The notes under the pieces: model-generated
What the model was told of the DNA's origin: nothing
Seen by the model: the letters and a program-made list of their open reading frames with translations, nothing else
Databases searched by the model: none
Shown: positions 10,365 to 20,872 of the stretch, piece after piece
Layout: each line of letters begins with the position of its first letter
Position numbering within the stretch: the first letter of the stretch is position 1
Program-made: the position numbers and the translations under genes
Assembly (NCBI RefSeq): GCF_037126175.1
Contig: NZ_CP146986.1
Coordinates: 2,446,501 to 2,510,500 of the forward strand
Reading direction: 5' to 3'
DNA length: 64,000 bases
Source: Pseudomonas sp. RSB 5.4
GTDB taxonomy: Bacteria; Pseudomonadota; Gammaproteobacteria; Pseudomonadales; Pseudomonadaceae

Positions 10365-12998
10365 TCACGCCAGGTGCGAAAGCATTTCCTTGGCTTCGCC
10401 ACGCTGCTTTTCGTCACCCTCGGTCAACACTTCGTTGAGGATGTCGCGTGCGCCGTCGCTGTCGCCCATATCGATGTAGGCCTGGGCCAGATCGAGTTTG
10501 GTCGCGGCTTCGTCGGTGCCGGCGAGGAAGTCGAAATCGTCCTCGCCCAGATCATCGCCCATGGCCGCATCGGCTTCGGTGAAGGTCGGCTCGGCGATGC
10601 TCTGCGACAGGCGATCCAGCTCGGCATTGACGTCATCCAGCTCTGCCGCGAAGGCATCCGGTTCGGCCGGGTTCGTATCCATTTCATCAGCCAGCGACAG
10701 ATCGAAATCCGCCGGCAGCTCCAGATCGTCCTGTGGCACTTCGTTGGCGACCACAGGCTCGGCCGGCGACAGATCTTTCACGCCTTCGTCCAGATCCAGC
10801 AGGAAATCATCATCCGCCAGATCCGCCGCCGGAGCTGGCGCAGGCTCGGCACCCAGATCCAGATCGAGGTCGAAGTCCGACAGGTCGTCGAGGTTCTCTT
10901 TGATCTCGGTCTGCTGTTGCAGCACCGATTCAAAGCTCAGATCGTCGTCGGCCGGGAACTCGTCCAGCTCCACCGGAGCTTCAGGCTCAACAACAGGTGC
11001 AGGCTCAACCGGAGTGATGTTGTCGAGATCGTCCAGGCTCAGGTCGAACGCGCTATCCAGGTCGTCCGCCGCAGGCTCAGGTGCAGGCGCCTCTGGCTCG
11101 TCGAGCAGCAGCTCCTTGACGTATTGCGCGTCCAGCTCGGCGGCGGCCGCTGCCGCAGCCAGACCCGCGACAGCGACGACCGCCATGGCCGGGAAGCGTT
11201 TTTTCAGCTCTTCGACCTTGGCGAAGTTATCACCGTTGGCCACCAACTGACGCTCCTGACCCACGAACGCATCGCGATCACCCTGCTGACCGTAGACTTC
11301 CATCAGCTTCAGACGCAGATCACTGCGTTGCGGCTCGAGGCTGACGCCCTCTTCCAGCAACGCTGCGGCCTGATTCAGGCGACCGGCATTGATGTGCGAC
11401 TGAGCCTTGTCCAGCACGTCATCGGAACGCTCGGCGGACGGTGCGACCAATGGCGCGGCAATCGGCTCGGCCATCACCACCGGCGCCACGACCGCAGCAG
11501 GCGCTGGCGCAGGTGCCGGGGTGTTGAGCTTGACGCTGGCGGCAGGGGTTTCCAGACCTTCGAAGCTGCTTTCCGGCAGATCCTGCTCGGCGGAGAACTC
11601 TTGCTCTTCCGCCAGAGCGCGGGCCATGCGCAGGTGTTTCTCGGCTTCCTGCTGGGCTTTGCGGCGACGAGCCAGCAGCAACAGCAGAAGCAGCAGCACC
11701 ACCGCACCGCCACCGATCAGACCCAGCAGGATCGGATTGGTCAGCAGTTCGTTGAAGGTTTTATCCTCATCGACAACCGGCTTCGGCGCGACCGCCGGCG
11801 TTTCGGCAGGCGTATCGACCGGTGGCGCGATCGCCGACTCTGGCGTTGGCGCCGCTTCTGCCGGGGTGGCTGGCGGGGTGGTGGCCAGTTCGGCGGTGAT
11901 CGCCGGTACGGCAGCGGTGGCGGCTGGCGCGGCGCCCGGGCCTTCGGCCTGCATCTTCGCCAGTTGATTGTTCTTCAGCTCGATCAGGCGCTGCAGCTTG
12001 TCCAGCTGGCTTTGCAGATCGGCCATGCGGCTTTTCAGTTCCTCGTTGTCACGACGGGTCGTGTCGAGGCTTTCCTGGGTGACCGCCAGTTTGTTGCTCA
12101 AGGCCTTGGCATCGCCGGCCGGGCCTTTGCCACGACCCTTGGCGTTTTCAGCAGAGACCAGACTCAGGTTGTCCTTGGCATTCTGGCCGGTACCGGCATT
12201 GCTGCGGCCACGCTTGGTGGCATCGAGCTGCTGCTGACCGGTGCCAGGCTTGGCCACATAACGACGGCCCTGACGCCAGGCATCGTTCTGCGCGGCAACT
12301 TCGGCAATCGCCTTGGACTGCGGCAGCGCGGTGCTTTCCACCGAGTCCGGCAGACGCAGCACCTGACCGGTTTTCAGCCGGTTGATGTTGCCGTCGATGA
12401 ACGCATCCGGGTTCAGCGCCTGAATCGCCAGCATGGTCTGCTGCACCGAACCGCCGGTACGCGCCTTCGCGGCGATTTCCCACAGGGTGTCGCGCGGCGT
12501 GGTGGTGTATTGCGTCGGGTGCGTGGCACCAGTGGTCGGCGCAGTGATGGTCTGCGACGGCGCCGGTTGCGCGGCGGCGTCAGCGGTCTGCGGCGAGAAC
12601 TTCGACGGATCCAACAGCACGCTGTAATCGCGCAGCAGACGGCCGTTCGGCCACATCACCTGGACGAGGAATTTCACCATCGGTTCCGACAGCGGCTTGC
12701 TCGAAGTCACGCGCAGCACGCTCTTGCCGCTGGCGTTGAGCACCGGGGTGAACGTCAGGTCGTTGAGAAAGGCCTGGCGATCAACGCCGGCCTTGGCGAA
12801 ATCTTCTGGCGAGGCCAGGCTTGGCACCACTTCGGCAGCAGTGAGATCCTTGACGTCGAGCAGCTCGATCTCGGCCACCAGCGGCTGGTTCAGGGTCGAC
12901 TTCAGGGTCAGCTCCCCGAGCCCGAGGGCATGCGCCATACCGGAGGACAGCGCCGAGGCGGCCGCTATTGCTAACACCAGTTTGCGAACTTGAACCAT
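10365..12998 (-). CDS. fimV: FimV/TspA-type peptidoglycan-binding polar hub protein
   Basis: 877 aa. It starts with a signal-like N-terminus (VLAIAAASALSSGMAHA), then GLGELTLKSTLNQPLVAEIEL typical of FimV. A LysM-like segment (about residues 165-218, DTLWEIAAKAR to LRLPDS), a coiled coil (about 290-350), a Pro/Ala linker, one membrane helix (about 425-445, a run of leucines) and a long very acidic cytoplasmic half with TPR-like helices follow. The C-terminal FimV domain ends LAQAYIDMGDSDGARDILNEV. In P. aeruginosa FimV supports type IV pilus assembly, twitching and cAMP signalling at the pole. It is monocistronic, with its own terminator. Confidence 0.93.
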   Translation of the reverse strand: MVQVRKLVLAIAAASALSSGMAHALGLGELTLKSTLNQPLVAEIELLDVKDLTAAEVVPSLASPEDFAKAGVDRQAFLNDLTFTPVLNASGKSVLRVTSSKPLSEPMVKFLVQVMWPNGRLLRDYSVLLDPSKFSPQTADAAAQPAPSQTITAPTTGATHPTQYTTTPRDTLWEIAAKARTGGSVQQTMLAIQALNPDAFIDGNINRLKTGQVLRLPDSVESTALPQSKAIAEVAAQNDAWRQGRRYVAKPGTGQQQLDATKRGRSNAGTGQNAKDNLSLVSAENAKGRGKGPAGDAKALSNKLAVTQESLDTTRRDNEELKSRMADLQSQLDKLQRLIELKNNQLAKMQAEGPGAAPAATAAVPAITAELATTPPATPAEAAPTPESAIAPPVDTPAETPAVAPKPVVDEDKTFNELLTNPILLGLIGGGAVVLLLLLLLLARRRKAQQEAEKHLRMARALAEEQEFSAEQDLPESSFEGLETPAASVKLNTPAPAPAPAAVVAPVVMAEPIAAPLVAPSAERSDDVLDKAQSHINAGRLNQAAALLEEGVSLEPQRSDLRLKLMEVYGQQGDRDAFVGQERQLVANGDNFAKVEELKKRFPAMAVVAVAGLAAAAAAAELDAQYVKELLLDEPEAPAPEPAADDLDSAFDLSLDDLDNITPVEPAPVVEPEAPVELDEFPADDDLSFESVLQQQTEIKENLDDLSDFDLDLDLGAEPAPAPAADLADDDFLLDLDEGVKDLSPAEPVVANEVPQDDLELPADFDLSLADEMDTNPAEPDAFAAELDDVNAELDRLSQSIAEPTFTEADAAMGDDLGEDDFDFLAGTDEAATKLDLAQAYIDMGDSDGARDILNEVLTEGDEKQRGEAKEMLSHLA

Positions 12999-13207
12999 AG
13001 CCTCATCCTTTGTTTGAACGTTCCTCGGCCAGCGAGAAGATGTTGATTGCCGCTGCCGTAAGGCATTGCGCGCGACGACGACAGACTGCCGCGCGCGATC
13101 ATTTCTTTGATGCCCCGGAAAGTCCCGGAGGGTGACACGTTATCAAGTGCTCCGGGCAAGCATAGCGCTCACCTAGAATCAGTCGACAAATTGTTGCCAA
13201 GTATCTT

Positions 13208-14218
13208 TTACAGCAGGTCTTTTATCAACAATTCAGCGACCTGCACAGCATTCAGGGCTGCCCCTTTGCGTACGTTATCTGACGTCAGCCACAGATTAAG
13301 TTCCGCCGGGTCATCGACGCCGCTGCGCACCCGACCGACATAGACCACATCCTGCCCCACCGCGTCACCCACCGCGGTCGGATAATCGCCGGCTTCAACC
13401 AGCTCGATGCCGGGCGCGTCCTCAAGCGCAGCGTTGACCTTTGCCAGGTCGACCCCGCTCGCTGACTGCAAGGTCACGCTATAGCTATCGCCAAAAAACA
13501 CCGGGGCTTGAACGCAAGTTGCGGAAATCTTTAATAAAGGCTGCTTCAGCACCTGACGCAACTCGCGCACCAGACGTTTTTCCAGCAGCGTGTGGCCTTG
13601 AGCGTCGGGGGTGCCGACCTGGGCCAGCAGGTTGAAGGCCATCTGCCGATCGAAAAAAGTCGGCTCCAGCGGACGCATGTTCAGCAACTCGGCGGTCTGT
13701 CGCGCCAGCTCGGTCACGGCTTCGCGACCCTGGGCGGACACGGCCAGATTGGCGGTGACATTAACGTATTGCAGCTCGATCAAATCGAGCAGCGGCGCCA
13801 GCACCACGGCCAGCGCAGTGGCCGAAGGACTTGGGCTGCTGACCTGGAACGGCGCTTTCAGACCGGCGACCACCTCAGCGTTGGCTTCCGGCACCACTTG
13901 CGGCGCCTGCTCGGCCGGCAACGCACCGGACAGGTCGATCAGCGAGCAACCGGCCGCGTGGGCACGCGCCGCGTAACTCAGGGAAACGGCAGCGCCAGCG
14001 GCGAAGAACACCAGTTTGACCTTGCTGAAATCGAACTCGTCGACTTCGCGCACGCGCACGTTCTTGTTGCGAAACAGCACCGAACTGCCGGCGGATTCGC
14101 TGCTCGCCAGCAAGTGCAGGTTGCCGACCGGGAAGTCGCGTTCTTCGAGAATCTGAACGAGGGTTTCGCCGACAGTACCGGTTGCGCCGACGACGGCAAT
14201 ATCAAGGGTCTGGGTCAT
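13208..14218 (-). CDS. usg: Aspartate-semialdehyde dehydrogenase paralogue without catalytic cysteine (Usg-like)
   Basis: 336 aa with the ASADH fold: Rossmann motif VVGATGTVGETL at the N-terminus and dimerisation domain later. In true Asd a Cys sits in an N-C-T/S motif; here the corresponding region reads VSSPSPSATALAVVLAPL with no Cys, so dehydrogenase activity is doubtful. This matches the Usg-1 family, which lies beside truA or asd in many gammaproteobacteria and whose role is unknown. The start MTQTLDIAV at 14218 has a purine-rich stretch upstream. The longer frame upstream is REP sequence. Confidence 0.85.
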   Translation of the reverse strand: MTQTLDIAVVGATGTVGETLVQILEERDFPVGNLHLLASSESAGSSVLFRNKNVRVREVDEFDFSKVKLVFFAAGAAVSLSYAARAHAAGCSLIDLSGALPAEQAPQVVPEANAEVVAGLKAPFQVSSPSPSATALAVVLAPLLDLIELQYVNVTANLAVSAQGREAVTELARQTAELLNMRPLEPTFFDRQMAFNLLAQVGTPDAQGHTLLEKRLVRELRQVLKQPLLKISATCVQAPVFFGDSYSVTLQSASGVDLAKVNAALEDAPGIELVEAGDYPTAVGDAVGQDVVYVGRVRSGVDDPAELNLWLTSDNVRKGAALNAVQVAELLIKDLL

Positions 14219-14312
14219 GGTTCTACCTCTGGCGAAACGGGGGGAGCGGCACTTTACCGGGTGACTGGCATGCAGGCAATTTCTGTCGGAATCTGCAGTG
14301 TCTGCACCGGCC

Positions 14313-14380
14313 CCTTCGCGAGCAAGCTCGCTCCCACAGGGGAACGCAGTTCTAATGTGGGAGCGGGCTTGCTCGCGAAG
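14313..14380. repeat. REP element pair (inverted)
   Basis: Units at 14313-14338 and 14356-14380, inverted, between the asd terminator and the usg-like gene. Confidence 0.85.
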
Positions 14381-14412
14381 GCGCCAGACCTGACACCGGG
14401 AACCCTCAGACA

Positions 14413-14447
14413 TAAAAAAACCCGCACCTCTCACAAGGCGCGGGTTC
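14413..14447 (-). terminator. Rho-independent terminator of the leu-asd block
   Basis: On the minus strand CCCGCGCCTT and GAGGTGCGGG form the stem, followed by TTTTTTT. It lies 20 bp after the asd stop and isolates asd from the downstream paralogue. Confidence 0.88.
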
Positions 14448-14465
14448 TTTCACGACTTCAAGCGA

Positions 14466-15578
14466 TCAACGCTCAAGCAGGATCCGCAGCATGCGGCGCA
14501 GCGGTTCGGCCGCGCCCCACAGCAGTTGGTCACCGACGGTGAAGGCTCCGACGAATTGCGACCCCATGTTCAGCTTGCGCAGACGACCCACCGGTACATT
14601 CAGGGTGCCGGTGACCTTGGTCGGGCTCAGCTCCTGCATGCTGATGTCGCGGTTGTTCGGCACCAGTTTGACCCAAGGGTTGTGCTGGCTGATCAGCCCT
14701 TCGATGTCGGCGATCGGCACGTCTTTGTTCAGCTTGATGGTCAGCGCCTGGCTGTGGCAACGCATGGCGCCGATGCGCACGCAGATGCCGTCGACCGGGA
14801 TCGGGCTCTTGAAGCGGCCGAGGATCTTATTGGTCTCGGCCTGGGCCTTCCACTCTTCGCGGCTCTGGCCGTTCGGCAGTTCCTTGTCGATCCACGGAAT
14901 CAGGCTGCCGGCCAGCGGTACGCCGAAGTTTTCGGTCGGGTACGCGTCGCTGCGCATGGCTTCGGCCACGCGACGGTCGATGTCGAGGATCGCGCTGGCC
15001 GGGTCGGCCAGTTGATCGGCGACAGCGGCGTGAGTCGCACCCATCTGCTTGATCAGTTCACGCATGTTCTGCGCGCCGGCACCGGAGGCTGCCTGATAAG
15101 TCATGGCGCTCATCCACTCGACCAGACCGGCCTCGAACAGACCGCCCAGGCCCATCAGCATCAGGCTGACGGTGCAGTTGCCACCGATGTAGTTCTTGGT
15201 GCCCGCGTCCAGTTGCTGGTCGATGACCTTGCGGTTGACCGGGTCGAGAATGATCACCGCGTCATCGTTCATGCGCAGGCTGGACGCCGCGTCGATCCAG
15301 TAACCCTGCCAGCCGGCTTCGCGCAGCTTGGGGAATACTTCGCTGGTGTAGTCGCCGCCCTGGCAGGTCAGGATCACGTCGAGGGTTTTCAGCTCTTCAA
15401 TGCTGTAAGCGTCCTTGAGCGGAGCAATGTCCTTGCCCACGGACGGGCCTTGGCCACCGACATTGGAAGTGGTGAAAAACACCGGCTCGATAAGATCGAA
15501 ATCCTGCTCTTCCAGCATCCGCTGCATGAGCACGGAACCGACCATGCCGCGCCAACCGATCAGACCTACACGTTTCAT
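14466..15578 (-). CDS. asd: Aspartate-semialdehyde dehydrogenase
   Basis: 370 aa. It reduces aspartyl phosphate to aspartate semialdehyde for lysine, threonine, methionine and diaminopimelate. The Rossmann motif is [10 protein letters not shown], the catalytic Cys is in [10 protein letters not shown] (about residue 135), and the [14 protein letters not shown] and substrate-binding [13 protein letters not shown] regions are present. This is the Gram-negative-type Asd with all key residues, unlike the paralogue next to it. It follows leuB at 66 bp. Confidence 0.97.
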   Translation of the reverse strand: MKRVGLIGWRGMVGSVLMQRMLEEQDFDLIEPVFFTTSNVGGQGPSVGKDIAPLKDAYSIEELKTLDVILTCQGGDYTSEVFPKLREAGWQGYWIDAASSLRMNDDAVIILDPVNRKVIDQQLDAGTKNYIGGNCTVSLMLMGLGGLFEAGLVEWMSAMTYQAASGAGAQNMRELIKQMGATHAAVADQLADPASAILDIDRRVAEAMRSDAYPTENFGVPLAGSLIPWIDKELPNGQSREEWKAQAETNKILGRFKSPIPVDGICVRIGAMRCHSQALTIKLNKDVPIADIEGLISQHNPWVKLVPNNRDISMQELSPTKVTGTLNVPVGRLRKLNMGSQFVGAFTVGDQLLWGAAEPLRRMLRILLER

Positions 15579-15644
15579 CGCAACTACACCTTCTTGAAAA
15601 GTGGGCCGCTGCTTTGTATTGAATTTCGCAGCGGGCCCGAGAGA

Positions 15645-16727
<1,083 letters not shown>

Positions 16728-16781
16728 GCTTTCCTCGTGTCTTCAATCGGTGCGCCCCTCAGGGCGCGCCCGGAAAAATTC

Positions 16782-17555
16782 TTAGCGCTCAGCCATCAAT
16801 ACGATTACATCTGTACTGAACGAGCCGTCGGCATCAATCTCAAAATATTCGCGCACTTCGTTGCCCATCGACTGCTGCAACTGGCGGATCGCCGCGCGCA
16901 TCACCTCGGGCGTGCGCATGCGCTCGACCCAACTGCTGTATTCCAGACGCAGGCGCTGACGCGTGGTGCTGCGAGTGTGCAGCCCGGCCTCGCTGACCTG
17001 ACGCAACCACTCACCGGCGGAATAATCGCGCACGTGGCTGGTGTCGCGCAGCACTTCGACGCTTTGCAGGTAAGTGTCGAACAACGGGCTGCCCGGTGAC
17101 AACACGTCGATGAACGCTGCCACGCCACCCGGCTTCAGCACCCGCCGCACTTCACGCAGGGCCACCCCGAGGTCGCTCCAATGGTGCGCCGAATAACGGC
17201 TGAACACGTAATCGAATTCGCCATCGGCAAACGGCAGGCGCTCGGCGGCGCCGTTGACCGTGGAGATATTGGCAAAACCGCGATCAACGGCTGCGGCGGC
17301 GACCACGTCGAGCATTTGCTGCGACAGGTCGTAGGCCACCACTTCTTTTACCAGCGGCGCCACATGAAAACTCACATGACCGGCACCGCACCCCAGATCC
17401 AGCACCCGAGCCTCGCCCTGCCCTGCCAGTTCAGCCTGTAGCAGCTTGAATTCAGTGCCCTGAGCGTGAACGGCGCTGCTCAGGTAGGCGGCGGCCTGTT
17501 CACCGAATTGCTTTTGTACAACCTGACTGTGCTGGGCGGTGCTGGTCATAGTCAT
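16782..17555 (-). CDS. Class I SAM-dependent methyltransferase
   Basis: 257 aa. SAM-binding motif I VLDLGCGAGHVS is at about residues 51-62, followed by acidic motif II (VVAYDLSQQML), the GAAERLPFADGEFDYVFSRYSAHHW motif and LKPGG (motif III/post-III). It resembles the UbiE/BioC-like Methyltransf_11 group. The substrate is unknown. It sits inside the leucine operon between leuD and leuB, an order I recall from other Pseudomonas, so the placement is old and not a recent insertion. A link to leucine or to small-ester methylation is speculative. Confidence 0.88.
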   Translation of the reverse strand: MTMTSTAQHSQVVQKQFGEQAAAYLSSAVHAQGTEFKLLQAELAGQGEARVLDLGCGAGHVSFHVAPLVKEVVAYDLSQQMLDVVAAAAVDRGFANISTVNGAAERLPFADGEFDYVFSRYSAHHWSDLGVALREVRRVLKPGGVAAFIDVLSPGSPLFDTYLQSVEVLRDTSHVRDYSAGEWLRQVSEAGLHTRSTTRQRLRLEYSSWVERMRTPEVMRAAIRQLQQSMGNEVREYFEIDADGSFSTDVIVLMAER

Positions 17556-17594
17556 TTCCTTCTGGGTTTTAGTCTTGTATTGCCTGGACTACCG

Positions 17595-17662
17595 CCTTCG
17601 CGAGCAAGCTCGCTCCCACACTTGAAATGCATTCCCCTGTGGGAGCGAGCTTGCTCGCGAAG
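17595..17662. repeat. REP element pair (inverted)
   Basis: Units at 17595-17620 and 17639-17662, inverted, in the leuD-methyltransferase gap. They could stabilise or punctuate the leuCD part of the transcript. Confidence 0.85.
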
Positions 17663-17696
17663 AGGCCAGCCTGAACCGCATCAATTCAAAACTTGC

Positions 17697-18341
17697 TTAT
17701 GCGTCGCGAAACAACCACGGCTGGCTCACACGATGCTTGGCTTCAAACGCCGCAATCGCATCGCCGTCCTGCAAGGTCAGGCCGATATCGTCCAGACCAT
17801 TGAGCAGGCAATGCTTGCGGAACGCGTCGATCTCGAAGCTCAACACCTTGCCATCCGGACGGGTCACGGTCTGCGCCTGCAGATCGATCTGCAACTGGTA
17901 GCCCGGATTAGCCTCGACCTGCTTGAACAATTCATCGACTTCAGCGTCGCTCAGGATGATCGGCAGCAAGCCGTTCTTGAAGCTGTTGTTGAAGAAGATG
18001 TCGGCATAGCTCGGCGCGATGATGCTGCGGAAACCGTATTCTTCCAGCGCCCACGGGGCGTGTTCACGGCTGGAGCCGCACCCGAAGTTTTCGCGGGCGA
18101 GCAACACGCTGGCGCCTTGATAGCGCTCGGCGTTGAGCACGAAGTCCTTGTTCAGCGGGCGCTTGGAGTTGTCCTGATACGGCTGGCCGACATCCAGGTA
18201 ACGCCACTCGTCGAACAGATTCGGGCCGAAACCGGTGCGCTTGATCGACTTCAAGAACTGCTTGGGAATGATCTGGTCAGTGTCGACGTTGGCACGATCC
18301 AGAGGCGCGACAAGACCAGTGTGCTGGGTAAAAGCTTTCAT
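17697..18341 (-). CDS. leuD: 3-isopropylmalate dehydratase small subunit
   Basis: 214 aa. It is the swivel-domain subunit of isopropylmalate isomerase and pairs with LeuC. The substrate loop [15 protein letters not shown] and the N-terminal [11 protein letters not shown] motif are present. It starts 12 bp downstream of the leuC stop, in the same operon. Confidence 0.97.
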   Translation of the reverse strand: MKAFTQHTGLVAPLDRANVDTDQIIPKQFLKSIKRTGFGPNLFDEWRYLDVGQPYQDNSKRPLNKDFVLNAERYQGASVLLARENFGCGSSREHAPWALEEYGFRSIIAPSYADIFFNNSFKNGLLPIILSDAEVDELFKQVEANPGYQLQIDLQAQTVTRPDGKVLSFEIDAFRKHCLLNGLDDIGLTLQDGDAIAAFEAKHRVSQPWLFRDA

Positions 18342-18353
18342 GCTGCGCTCCTT

Positions 18354-19772
18354 TTAGATCAATTCACGAACGTCGATGAAACGACCGTTCACCGCCGCCG
18401 CAGCGGCCATGGCCGGGCTCACGAGGTGGGTACGGCCACCGGCACCCTGACGGCCTTCGAAGTTACGGTTGGAGGTCGAGGCGCAATGCTCGCCGGACTC
18501 CAAACGGTCCGGGTTCATCGCCAGGCACATCGAGCAACCCGGCTCACGCCATTCGAAACCGGCTTCGAGGAAAATCTTGTCCAAACCTTCGGCTTCCGCC
18601 TGCGCCTTCACCAGACCCGAGCCCGGTACGACGATTGCCTGCTTGATCGTCGAAGCGACTTTGCGACCCTTGGCGATCACGGCCGCAGCGCGCAGGTCTT
18701 CGATACGCGAGTTGGTGCAGGAACCGATGAACACGCGATCCAGCTGAATGTCGGTGATCGCCTGATTGGCAGTCAAACCCATGTATTTCAAGGCGCGCAC
18801 GATCGAATCGCGCTTGACCAGATCCATCTCTTTCGCCGGGTCCGGCACGTTCTGATCAACGGCCAGGACCATTTCCGGGGAAGTGCCCCAGCTGACTTGC
18901 GGCTTGATCTGCGCAGCGTCGAGCTCAACCACGGTGTCGAACTTGGCGTCGGCGTCGGAGACCAGGTCTTTCCAGGCTTCAACCGCCTGATCCCACTGCG
19001 CGCCTTTCGGTGCGAACGGACGGCCCTTGACGTACTCGACAGTCTTTTCGTCCGCAGCCACCAGACCCACACGGGCGCCGGCTTCGATGGACATATTGCA
19101 AATGGTCATGCGGCCTTCGACGGACAGATCGCGAATCGCGCTGCCGGCGAACTCGATGGCATGGCCGTTACCGCCGGCGGTGCCGATCTTGCCGATTACC
19201 GCGAGAACGATGTCCTTGGCGGTCACGCCGAATGGCAACTGACCTTCGACGCGCACCAGCATGTTCTTCATTTTCTTCGCGACCAGGCACTGGGTGGCGA
19301 GCACGTGCTCGACCTCGGAAGTGCCGATCCCGTGCGCCAAGGCACCGAAAGCGCCGTGGGTCGAGGTGTGCGAGTCGCCGCAGACCACGGTCATGCCCGG
19401 CAAGGTTGCGCCCTGCTCCGGGCTGATCACGTGGACGATGCCCTGACGGATGTCGTTCATCTTGAACTCGACAATGCCGTACTCATCACAGTTGTCATCG
19501 AGGGTCTGAACCTGCAAACGCGAGACCTGGTCGGCAATCGCTTCGATGCCGCCCTTGCGCTCTGGCGTGGTCGGTACGTTGTGGTCCGGGGTCGCGATGT
19601 TGGCATCGATGCGCCAAGGCTTGCGCCCGGCCAGACGCAGGCCTTCGAAGGCTTGCGGCGAGGTCACTTCGTGGATGATGTGACGATCGATGTAGATCAG
19701 CGCCGAGCCATCGTCGCGCTGTTTGACCAAATGCGAATCCCAGAGCTTGTCGTAGAGCGTTTTGCCGGCCAT
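18354..19772 (-). CDS. leuC: 3-isopropylmalate dehydratase large subunit
   Basis: 472 aa, an aconitase-family Fe-S enzyme. Cluster cysteines are visible in [12 protein letters not shown] and [13 protein letters not shown]. The start [14 protein letters not shown] at 19772 is preferred over a Met 15 codons upstream that lacks family resemblance. It is the first gene of the leu operon, expressed from the promoter at 19841-19869, and is divergent from the LysR gene. Confidence 0.97.
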   Translation of the reverse strand: MAGKTLYDKLWDSHLVKQRDDGSALIYIDRHIIHEVTSPQAFEGLRLAGRKPWRIDANIATPDHNVPTTPERKGGIEAIADQVSRLQVQTLDDNCDEYGIVEFKMNDIRQGIVHVISPEQGATLPGMTVVCGDSHTSTHGAFGALAHGIGTSEVEHVLATQCLVAKKMKNMLVRVEGQLPFGVTAKDIVLAVIGKIGTAGGNGHAIEFAGSAIRDLSVEGRMTICNMSIEAGARVGLVAADEKTVEYVKGRPFAPKGAQWDQAVEAWKDLVSDADAKFDTVVELDAAQIKPQVSWGTSPEMVLAVDQNVPDPAKEMDLVKRDSIVRALKYMGLTANQAITDIQLDRVFIGSCTNSRIEDLRAAAVIAKGRKVASTIKQAIVVPGSGLVKAQAEAEGLDKIFLEAGFEWREPGCSMCLAMNPDRLESGEHCASTSNRNFEGRQGAGGRTHLVSPAMAAAAAVNGRFIDVRELI

Positions 19773-19840
19773 CAGACGGTTCCTCATCAGCTTGTTTCTA
19801 TGCCTTGGGCTTATCAATAACCCTTTGGCTTGTGAGGCCG

Positions 19841-19869
19841 ATCCTATGGCGTTACATTAAATAACTCAA
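19841..19869 (-). promoter_or_regulatory. Putative sigma70 promoter of leuCD
   Basis: Minus strand: TTGAGT at 19864-19869, 17-bp spacer, TAGGAT at 19841-19846, placing transcription start about 60 bp before leuC. The AT-rich stretch between it and the LysR start (19864-19913) is where the LysR protein would be expected to bind. Confidence 0.55.
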
Positions 19870-19913
19870 ATTCATATTTTTTATGCTTTGGATAACCAAC
19901 TGGAATACGAACC

Positions 19914-20804
19914 ATGGATCTGGCCAACCTCAATGCTTTTATCGCCATCGCCGAGACCGGCAGCTTCTCCGGCGCCGGGGAACGCCTGCATCTGACGCAA
20001 CCGGCGATCAGCAAACGCATCGCCGGACTGGAGCAACAATTGAAGGTGCGGTTGTTCGATCGACTGGGTCGTGAAGTCGGTCTGACCGAGGCCGGCCGCG
20101 CCCTGCTGCCCCGGGCGTACCAGATTCTCAACGTGCTGGACGACACCCGCCGCGCCCTGACCAACCTGACCGGCGAAGTCAGCGGCCGGCTGACCCTGGC
20201 CACCAGTCACCACATCGGCCTGCACCGTTTGCCGCCGCTATTAAGGGAATTCACCCGCCGCTACCCACAAGTTGCGCTGGATATTCAGTTTCTCGATTCG
20301 GAAGTGGCCTACGAGGAAATTCTCCATGGCCGCGCTGAACTGGCAGTCATTACCCTGGCGCCAGAGCCGCACACGCTGGTCAAAGCCACGCCGGTGTGGG
20401 ACGACCCGCTGGATTTTGTGGTGGCGCCGGAGCATTCGCTGATCAGCAACGGCGCGGTGAGTCTGGCGGATATTGCCGGTCATCCGGCGGTTTTTCCCGG
20501 AGGCAACACCTTTACTCATCATATTGTCCAACGTTTGTTCGAAGCCCAAGGGCTGACGCCGAACATCGCCATGAGCACCAACTACCTGGAAACCATCAAG
20601 ATGATGGTCTCCATCGGTCTGGCCTGGAGTGTTCTGCCACGCACCATGCTTGATGAACAGGTCGCGCGCATACCTTTGCCGGGCATACAGCTCAGTCGCC
20701 AGCTAGGCTATATCGTGCACACCGAACGGACGCTGTCGAATGCAGCAAGGGCCTTCATGGCTTTGCTGGATGCGCAAATCGATCTGCCAGGGACTCCGGG
20801 CTAA
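19914..20804 (+). CDS. LysR-family transcriptional regulator
   Basis: 296 aa. The N-terminal winged HTH (NLNAFIAIAETGSFSGAGERLHLTQPAISKRIAGLEQQL) is followed by a LysR substrate-binding domain from about residue 90. It is divergent from leuC with about 140 bp between the starts, the classic arrangement for a LysR regulator of the neighbouring operon, so control of leucine synthesis is likely but the inducer is not known. Confidence 0.92.
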   Translation: MDLANLNAFIAIAETGSFSGAGERLHLTQPAISKRIAGLEQQLKVRLFDRLGREVGLTEAGRALLPRAYQILNVLDDTRRALTNLTGEVSGRLTLATSHHIGLHRLPPLLREFTRRYPQVALDIQFLDSEVAYEEILHGRAELAVITLAPEPHTLVKATPVWDDPLDFVVAPEHSLISNGAVSLADIAGHPAVFPGGNTFTHHIVQRLFEAQGLTPNIAMSTNYLETIKMMVSIGLAWSVLPRTMLDEQVARIPLPGIQLSRQLGYIVHTERTLSNAARAFMALLDAQIDLPGTPG

Positions 20805-20872
20805 CTTGTGCTACTCCTACAGAGCCGCTGTCCCTGTGCCTAACGCCACCATCAGCTCAAGGCCCGTTAACA

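Noticed and set aside
10242..12974. 910-aa plus-strand frame opposite fimV
   Set aside because: Antisense shadow of the fimV codon bias (His/Arg/Gln-rich), no ribosome site; the minus-strand protein is clearly FimV.
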